This document shows positions 58,222-64,000 of a stretch of DNA of 64,000 bases, piece by piece. Position numbers and translations under genes: made by a program. This DNA is from Gordonia hankookensis (GTDB lineage Bacteria > Actinomycetota > Actinomycetes > Mycobacteriales > Mycobacteriaceae): NCBI RefSeq assembly GCF_014673215.1, contig NZ_JACWMS010000003.1, forward strand, positions 1 to 64,000. Reading direction: 5' to 3'. A model generated the notes under the pieces. That model did no database searches, had not been told where the DNA came from, and was given only the letters and a program-made list of their open reading frames with translations. Positions within the stretch are counted from its first letter, which is position 1. Each line of letters opens with the position of its first letter.

Positions 58222-58990
58222 CATCAACAGACACACCACCGGAACCGCGGGGCCCCGTCCCGGTCAGCGTCCGCCGGGCAAGGCCGTCGAGGTCACCGGT
58301 GGTCTGCTCGACCGCGCGCAACGACTGCAGGGCCCGGCCGTCGCGAAGTACGTCCGCAATCTCCGCACCGCGCATCCCGAGGAATCACCCGCGCAGATCA
58401 TCACGAGGCTCGAGAAGACCTATCTCACCGCGGTCACCGGCTCGGGTGGGGCCGTCGGTGCCACCGCGGCCGTGCCCGGCGTCGGCACGATGACCGCGCT
58501 CGGTGCGATGACCGGCGAGACCGCATTCTTCCTCGAGGCCTCCGCACTGCTCGCCCTCTCGATCGCCGAGGTCCACGGCATCCCGGTGCACGATTCGGAG
58601 CGCCGGAAGACGCTGGTCCTCGCGGTGGCCCTGGGCGAAGAAGGAGTGGTCGCACTGGGGCGGCTGGTCGGTACGCAGGGCGGTGCGCTGCGCCGCCTCG
58701 GCGGAGCGGCCATCCCCGGTGGCGGGCTGGGCAAGCTCAACAAGACGCTCGTCAACAAGCTGACCAAGAAGTACGCCATCAAGCGCGCTCCCCTGGTGTT
58801 CGGCAAGCTGATGCCTGCCGGGATCGGCGCGATGATCGGCGGTATCGGCAACCGCGCCCTCGGCAGGCGCGTCATCACCAACTCCCGAGAGGCGTTCGGC
58901 CCGCCACCGACCACCTGGATCATCGATGGCCAGATCGTCGGGGACCCAGGCCTCCCGGCCGCCGGTGACCGGCGCGACCTGGATCGGTGA
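58214..58990 (+). CDS. Conserved protein of unknown function
   Basis: I do not recognise a family with confidence in this 258-aa protein. The N-terminal half is helical and polar (LLDRAQRLQGPAVAKYVRNL). The middle is Gly/Ala-rich and hydrophobic (AVGATAAVPGVGTMTALGAM, FFLEASALLALSIAEVHGI). Later come a basic stretch (KLNKTLVNKLTKKYAIKRAP) and a second Gly-rich hydrophobic segment (MPAGIGAMIGGIGNRALGRR). The last 30 residues are polar. It may associate with membranes, and resemblance to EcsC-like proteins is only superficial. It overlaps the upstream reductase gene by 8 bp and the ABC exporter by 4 bp, so the three are translated together. Confidence 0.75.
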   Translation: MADINRHTTGTAGPRPGQRPPGKAVEVTGGLLDRAQRLQGPAVAKYVRNLRTAHPEESPAQIITRLEKTYLTAVTGSGGAVGATAAVPGVGTMTALGAMTGETAFFLEASALLALSIAEVHGIPVHDSERRKTLVLAVALGEEGVVALGRLVGTQGGALRRLGGAAIPGGGLGKLNKTLVNKLTKKYAIKRAPLVFGKLMPAGIGAMIGGIGNRALGRRVITNSREAFGPPPTTWIIDGQIVGDPGLPAAGDRRDLDR

Positions 58991-61900
58991 CTCCGACGCT
59001 TCAGACCGAACCGCGACCGTCCCGACCGGGACCGGAGTCCTCGTCACCCGACCCCTCGACCTCGCGTCCGTGGATTCGCCGACTCGCCTCCGAGAGCTGG
59101 CGGTTCCGGAACCTGGTGATCATCACCCTGGTGGTGACCGCGGTCGCCGTCGCCGTGGATCTGGTGGCGCCGCTGCTGGCCAAGGCGGCGATAGACCATG
59201 CCACCGGGGCCGTGCACGACGGCCTCTCGATCCAGGTCATCGTCGCGGCGTTGCTCGTCATCGCCGTCATCCGCTACGGATGCCAATTCGGCCGCAGGCT
59301 GACGGCGGGCCGGTTGTCGATCTCTGTGCAGAACGCGCTGCGTCTACGACTTCTCGACACACTGCTCCACCTGGACGGCAACGCGCAGAACCAGATCCGC
59401 ACCGGCCAGATCGTCTCGCGGTCGATCTCCGATCTGCAGATCGTCCAGGGGCTGCTCGCGATGGTGCCGCTGTCGGCAGGCGCGGCGGTGCAGGTCGTTC
59501 TCGCGATCGGGATCATGGCGTACCTCTCACCCCTGCTCACCTGCGTCGCCCTGCTGATCTTCCCGGTGGTCGGATTTGTCGTGTTCCGCACGCGCCGTAA
59601 GCTTTTCGCGGCGACGTGGTCGGCCCAGCAGGCTGCCGCCGACGTGGCGCAGCACGTCGAGGAGACCGTGACCGGCGTGCGGGTGGTGAAGGGATTCGGC
59701 CAGGAGGGCCGTGCGGTCGACGAACTCGTCGGCCTCGGCGCGCGGCTGTATTCACTACGCCTGCGGGCCGGCAAGATCAACGCGCGCTTCACCCCGACGA
59801 TGGCGGCCATCCCGCAGCTCGGGATGGTCGCGGTGATCGCCGTCGGCGGCTACCTCACGATGCACGGTCACATCACCGCTGGCACGTTCCTCGCCTTCGC
59901 GACCTATGTGGCCTCGATGACCGCGCTCGCCCGTCTGCTCACCAATCTGGTGGTCAGCGCCCAGTTGGCGCGTGCCGCCGTCGACCGCGTGTACGACGTG
60001 ATCGAGCATCCGCGCGATCCGGCGGAGTCGAACACCGCCACCCTGCCCGACGGTCCGCTCGGTCTCCGGCTGCGCGGGGTCGGGTTCTCCTTCGACGAGC
60101 GACCCGTTCTGTCCGACGTCGACCTCACCGTCGCGCCGGGTGAGTGCGTCGCGGTGGTGGGCGGGCCAGGTTCCGGGAAGTCGACACTCGCCGATCTCGC
60201 GGGGCGCTATTACCGGCCCGACTCCGGAGTCGTCGAACTGCTGTCGGACGACGGCGCGCATCCCGTCGATGAACTCGCACCCGACGCTCTGCACGGCGCC
60301 GTGTCGGTGGTGTTCGACGAGCCGTTCCTCTACTCGGACACGATCACCGCCAACATCGCGCTCGGTCCGGACGAGACCGCACCGGCCGACGGAACGCCGA
60401 GCCGACGCCTGCTCTCGGCCGCCCGACGGGCCGACGCACACGAGTTCGTGGACGGACTGCCGGACGGCTTCGACACCGTGGTCGGCGAGCGCGGACTCAC
60501 CCTGTCCGGCGGGCAGCGTCAGCGCGTGGCACTGGCCCGCGCGCTCTACGCCGACTCCCGGATTCTCGTCCTCGACGACGCCACGTCCGCGGTGGACGCG
60601 ACCACCGAATCACAGATCCTGCACGGTTTACGCGCCGAACGTCGCACGATGCTCCTGCTGGCACATCGCCGCTCCACCCTGACCCTCGCCGATCGCGTCG
60701 CCGTCCTCGACGCCGGCCGCATCGTGGACGTCGGTACCGTCGCCGAGCTCGACGGTCGGTGCGACCTGTTCCGCTCACTGATGGCGTCGGCAGACCCGGA
60801 ACAGGCCGGCAGGCGTGCCGCACACCGGCCGCCACCCGTACTGGGGCTCGATCAGCTGTGGCCCGACGACGCGCCGGAAGCCGACGATCCGACGATCCGT
60901 CCACCCGTCGTCGCGACCACGGGCCCCGGCGGCGGCGGAGCCCGCGGTGGCGGCGGGATCGGCGGCGCCCTCGGTTCGATGCCTGCCACCCCCGAGCTGC
61001 TCGCCGCGGTCGATGCCCTGCCGCCCGCCGACGAGAGCCCCCGGGTCGATGTCGATGCGGCGCGCGCCGAGAGCCGCTCCTTCTCACTGCGCGGGCTGCT
61101 GAGCCCGGTGCAGTGGTTGATCATGGCGGCCATCGGGGCGATCGCGGTGGACACCCTCGTCGGGCTGGCATTCCCGTCCCTCGCACGAGCCGTCATCGAT
61201 GCCGCCACGCATGCCGACGAATCCACGCTGTGGCGGGCCACCGCGATCGGCGTGGTGCTGGTCGCCGTCGGGTGGGCCGGGTCGTCGGCGGAGATCGTCT
61301 TCGCGACCCGCGCAGGTGAGCGCGTCCTGTTCGGTCTCCGCGTGCGCAGCTACGCCCACCTGCAGCGACTCGGCCTCGACTACTACGAGCGCGAGTTGTC
61401 CGGTCGGATCATGACGCGAATGACCACCGATGTCGACGCGCTCTCGACCTTTCTCCAGACCGGTCTGTCGACAGCCGTCGTGGCCGCGTTCACCCTTGTC
61501 GGCGTGTCCGTCGCATTGGTGATCACCGATCCCCTGCTCGGTGCCCTGATGCTCCCGGTCCTCCCGGTCCTGGTCGTCGCCACGATCATCTTCCGGCGCA
61601 TCTCGTCGGTCGCCTACACCCGGTCCCGCGAGCTGGTCAGCATCGTGAACGCCGACTTCCAGGAGAACATCGCCGGCATCAAGACCACGCAGACCTACCG
61701 CCACACCTCCGCCGCGACGTCCCGATTCACCCGGCGCACATTCGACTGGGTGCACGCCCGGATGGTGTCGCAGAAGGCGATCGCCACCTACTTCCCGTTC
61801 ATCACGCTGATGTCGGACCTCGCATCGGCCGTCGCCATCGCCGTCGGTGCCCACCAGATCACCACCGGCTCCCTGTCGGCCGGCACGCTGGTCGCCTTCG

Positions 61901-62838
61901 TCCTCTATCTGTCCATGCTGTTCGGGCCCGTCCAGCAGCTGTCCCAGGTGTTCGACGGATACCAGCAGGCGGTGGTCGGTCTGCGGCGGATCTCCGATCT
62001 GCTGGGCACCCCGAGCTCGCTGATCCGGCGCGACGATGTCGTCACCACGCCCCGCGGCGGATTCGAAGGTCGCGCGGTCCTCGACGACGTGAGCTTCCGC
62101 TACAGCGGCGCGGATCGCGATGCGCTGTCGGACATCGACCTGACCATCCCGCCCGGGACGTCGCTGGCCCTCGTCGGGAAGACGGGCGCCGGGAAGTCGA
62201 CCATCGTGAAGCTCCTCGCCCGCTATTACGACCCGACGTCGGGAGCGGTCCGGATGGACGGCACCGACATCCGCGATTTCGCTCTCGCCGACTACCGCGG
62301 TCGTCTCGGCGTGGTCCCTCAGGAACCGCACCTGTTCACCGGGACGGTCGCGGAGAACATCGCCTACGGCCGACCGGACGCGGATCGCCGGGCGATCGCC
62401 GCGGCCGCGCACGCCGTCGGGGCCGCCGGGATGATCGCGGGACTACCCGGGCGGATGAATCACCCGATCGGCGAGCGAGGCCAGGGCCTGTCGTCGGGAC
62501 AGCGGCAGCTGATCGCGCTGGCCCGCGCCGAACTCGTCGAACCCGATCTGTTGCTGCTCGACGAGGCGACCGCGACGCTGGACCAGGCCACCGAGTCGCT
62601 CGTGCTCGCAGCAGGAGAGGCGCTCACACACCGCCGGACGTCGGTCATCGTCGCGCACCGACTCGCCACGGCCGCCCGCGCGGACACGATCGCGGTGGTC
62701 GATCAGGGCCGGATCGTGGAGCGGGGAACTCATACCGAGCTGCTGGCGTTGGGACAGAGGTACCGCGCGTTCTGGGATGCTGGTGTCGCTCCCGATGCAG
62801 ACGGTATTGCCACCGCTGGTGACCAGCAGCTCAGGTGA
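58987..62838 (+). CDS. Fused ABC exporter (TMD-NBD-TMD-NBD), Rv0194-like
   Basis: This 1283-aa single-chain exporter has TMD1 at about 40-330 and NBD1 at about 360-600. NBD1 has Walker A GGPGSGKSTL, signature LSGGQRQR and Walker B LVLDDATSAVD. A Gly-rich linker spans about 640-670. TMD2 lies at about 700-1010 and NBD2 at about 1030-1275 (GKTGAGKST, LSSGQRQL, LLLLDEATATLD). NBD1 has Asp for the catalytic Glu and lacks the Q-loop Gln (VVFDEPFLYS), so only one ATP site is canonical, as in heterodimeric exporters. Layout and sequence recall Rv0194, a multidrug exporter of M. tuberculosis. The GTG overlaps the previous stop by 4 bp. It probably exports toxic compounds handled by the upstream enzyme. 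Confidence 0.9.
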   Translation: MTPTLQTEPRPSRPGPESSSPDPSTSRPWIRRLASESWRFRNLVIITLVVTAVAVAVDLVAPLLAKAAIDHATGAVHDGLSIQVIVAALLVIAVIRYGCQFGRRLTAGRLSISVQNALRLRLLDTLLHLDGNAQNQIRTGQIVSRSISDLQIVQGLLAMVPLSAGAAVQVVLAIGIMAYLSPLLTCVALLIFPVVGFVVFRTRRKLFAATWSAQQAAADVAQHVEETVTGVRVVKGFGQEGRAVDELVGLGARLYSLRLRAGKINARFTPTMAAIPQLGMVAVIAVGGYLTMHGHITAGTFLAFATYVASMTALARLLTNLVVSAQLARAAVDRVYDVIEHPRDPAESNTATLPDGPLGLRLRGVGFSFDERPVLSDVDLTVAPGECVAVVGGPGSGKSTLADLAGRYYRPDSGVVELLSDDGAHPVDELAPDALHGAVSVVFDEPFLYSDTITANIALGPDETAPADGTPSRRLLSAARRADAHEFVDGLPDGFDTVVGERGLTLSGGQRQRVALARALYADSRILVLDDATSAVDATTESQILHGLRAERRTMLLLAHRRSTLTLADRVAVLDAGRIVDVGTVAELDGRCDLFRSLMASADPEQAGRRAAHRPPPVLGLDQLWPDDAPEADDPTIRPPVVATTGPGGGGARGGGGIGGALGSMPATPELLAAVDALPPADESPRVDVDAARAESRSFSLRGLLSPVQWLIMAAIGAIAVDTLVGLAFPSLARAVIDAATHADESTLWRATAIGVVLVAVGWAGSSAEIVFATRAGERVLFGLRVRSYAHLQRLGLDYYERELSGRIMTRMTTDVDALSTFLQTGLSTAVVAAFTLVGVSVALVITDPLLGALMLPVLPVLVVATIIFRRISSVAYTRSRELVSIVNADFQENIAGIKTTQTYRHTSAATSRFTRRTFDWVHARMVSQKAIATYFPFITLMSDLASAVAIAVGAHQITTGSLSAGTLVAFVLYLSMLFGPVQQLSQVFDGYQQAVVGLRRISDLLGTPSSLIRRDDVVTTPRGGFEGRAVLDDVSFRYSGADRDALSDIDLTIPPGTSLALVGKTGAGKSTIVKLLARYYDPTSGAVRMDGTDIRDFALADYRGRLGVVPQEPHLFTGTVAENIAYGRPDADRRAIAAAAHAVGAAGMIAGLPGRMNHPIGERGQGLSSGQRQLIALARAELVEPDLLLLDEATATLDQATESLVLAAGEALTHRRTSVIVAHRLATAARADTIAVVDQGRIVERGTHTELLALGQRYRAFWDAGVAPDADGIATAGDQQLR

Positions 62839-62975
62839 GTCGGACAGTGAGGTCCACCGCACGTCGTGCATGGCGCACGCGTACCATCGGCAGGTGGTTT
62901 GCCGATAGTCTTCACAAGGGACTTTCTCGGTGACAAGCGACCCGACACCAGAGGGAATTGAGGCGAGATACCGCT

Positions 62976-64000
62976 GTGAGCAGTTCGATTTCAGATTTCG
63001 GACAAAATACGTGGCTGGTCGAGGAAATGTACCAGCAGTACAAGAAGGACCCCACGTCAGTTGATCCGAGCTGGCACGAGTTCCTCGCCAACTACGACCC
63101 CAGCGTGAACGGTGACGCCGAGACGAGCGCGACCGCCGCGGGCAACGGCACCACCGCCGCCCGCGACAGCGGTACCGCGACGTCTGGTGGCAGCGCCCCC
63201 GCCGCAGCCACCTCACCGAAGGCCGCGGCGCCCGCGACCACCACGAAGACCTCGAGCTCGCAGAACAAGCAGGTGACGCTCGACCAGCAGCCGACGGCCT
63301 CCACACCTGCCCGCAAGTCCGGACCCGCACGGGAATCGACCGCGACGAAGGCCGCATCCGGCCAGAGCACCGCCAGCCGCGACGGTTCGTCCCGGTCCCA
63401 CAACCGGGCGAAGAGCCCGGTGGACCCGTCCGCGACGACGCCATCGGAAGACGAGAACAAGGTCCTGCGCGGGCCGGCAGCCGCCATCGCCAAGAACATG
63501 GCCGCCTCGCTCGATGTGCCGACCGCCACGAGCGTTCGCGCCATCCCGGCAAAGCTGATGATCGACAACCGCATCGTCATCAACAACCACCTCGCCCGTA
63601 CCCGCGGCGGCAAGATCAGCTTCACCCACATCCTCGGCTACGCGATCGTCCAGGCGATCAAGGCGTTCCCGAACATGAACCGCCACTTCGCCGAGGTCGA
63701 CGGCAAACCCAACGTCGTCACCCCGGCCCATACCAACCTGGGTCTGGCCATCGATCTGGTCGGCAAGGACGGTAACCGCACACTGGTGGTCGCGGCCATC
63801 AAGGGTTGCGAGACCATGGGTTTCGCCGAGTTCTACAGCGCTTATCAGGACATCGTGCGCCGTGCGCGTGACGGCAAGCTCACCGGCGACGATTTCGCGG
63901 GTGTCACCGTCTCGCTGACCAACCCCGGAACGATCGGCACGGTCCACTCGGTGCCGCGCCTGATGAAGGGGCAGGGCGCGATCATCGGCGCGGGCGCGAT
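62976..64000 (+). CDS. kgd: Kgd, multifunctional 2-oxoglutarate decarboxylase/dehydrogenase (5' part)
   Basis: Only the first 341 codons are in the window; the frame is open at the right edge. The N-terminus [19 protein letters not shown] and [10 protein letters not shown] is the E1-type helix. A long Ala/Thr/Ser linker follows (about 50-155). The dihydrolipoyl succinyltransferase-like (E2) domain then begins with [32 protein letters not shown] and [16 protein letters not shown]. This is the fused E2-E1 protein that replaces separate SucA/SucB in mycobacteria. It feeds the TCA cycle. The GTG at 62976 gives the family N-terminus. It lies 137 bp after the ABC exporter, so it has its own promoter space, though I found no clear promoter. 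Confidence 0.95.
   Translation, partial: MSSSISDFGQNTWLVEEMYQQYKKDPTSVDPSWHEFLANYDPSVNGDAETSATAAGNGTTAARDSGTATSGGSAPAAATSPKAAAPATTTKTSSSQNKQVTLDQQPTASTPARKSGPARESTATKAASGQSTASRDGSSRSHNRAKSPVDPSATTPSEDENKVLRGPAAAIAKNMAASLDVPTATSVRAIPAKLMIDNRIVINNHLARTRGGKISFTHILGYAIVQAIKAFPNMNRHFAEVDGKPNVVTPAHTNLGLAIDLVGKDGNRTLVVAAIKGCETMGFAEFYSAYQDIVRRARDGKLTGDDFAGVTVSLTNPGTIGTVHSVPRLMKGQGAIIGAGA

Noticed and set aside
57075..58239. N-terminal extension of padR to 602 aa
   Set aside because: It runs antisense through the hydroquinone-reductase gene and across the operator palindrome. The PadR domain begins at the GTG at 57075.

Overview
This 64-kb window is chromosomal DNA from a high-GC, mycolic-acid-type actinobacterium (order Mycobacteriales). 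Gordonia or a near relative fits best. The grounds are GC-rich codon use, the mycobacterial-type ATP synthase operon with a fused b-delta subunit, the gene order around rho/thr/argS, murA with the mycobacterial Asp in place of the catalytic Cys, mycofactocin-linked alcohol dehydrogenases, and an SucA-fused-type Kgd at the right edge. Genus is inferred from gene content and was not computed.

Layout. 1-440: promoters and 5' leader of an rRNA operon that is read leftwards; the 16S gene lies outside the window. 637-9156: a mycofactocin/methanol module with mftM on the plus strand and, on the minus strand, mno > moxR > coxE-like > 1,3-propanediol-type dehydrogenase > mnoS > mnoR. 9283-12485: cobalt/nickel ECF importer cbiM-PDGLE-cbiQ-cbiO behind an NmtR-like ArsR repressor. 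12489-15153: murA, PduO-type cobalamin adenosyltransferase and a DUF2550 membrane protein. 15154-23106: complete ATP synthase operon (atpI-like, B, E, F, FH, A, G, D, C, minus strand) closed by a strong hairpin. 23413-28975: wecA, a glyA paralogue, sua5, prmC, prfA and rpmE (minus strand).

29165-38633 is a plus-strand block between rpmE and rho that the conserved gene order lacks. It starts with overlapping DtxR/IdeR-like iron boxes and encodes a divergent 1877-aa GltB-like protein without a GltD, a CysJ-like diflavin reductase and a HemS/ChuS-like haem protein, followed by a methyltransferase. This is the best candidate for an undescribed system: an iron-controlled operon in which a diflavin reductase may replace GltD or may feed electrons to haem breakdown.

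38700-47635: rho with a long Asn/Arg/Asp-rich insert, then the coupled minus-strand operon argS-lysA-hom-thrC-thrB. 47785-50146: DUF3105, DUF305 and a YrhK-like membrane protein. 50329-50579: tRNA-Arg(CCG) followed by 72-bp tandem repeats that carry strong hairpins. 50635-54800: sbcD-sbcC. 54914-62838: a PadR/MFS efflux pair divergent, across a perfect 18-bp palindrome, from a glutathionyl-hydroquinone-reductase-type enzyme, an unknown 258-aa protein and a fused ABC exporter. 62976 to the end: the 5' part of kgd.

No transposase, integrase, CRISPR array or rRNA gene body was seen.
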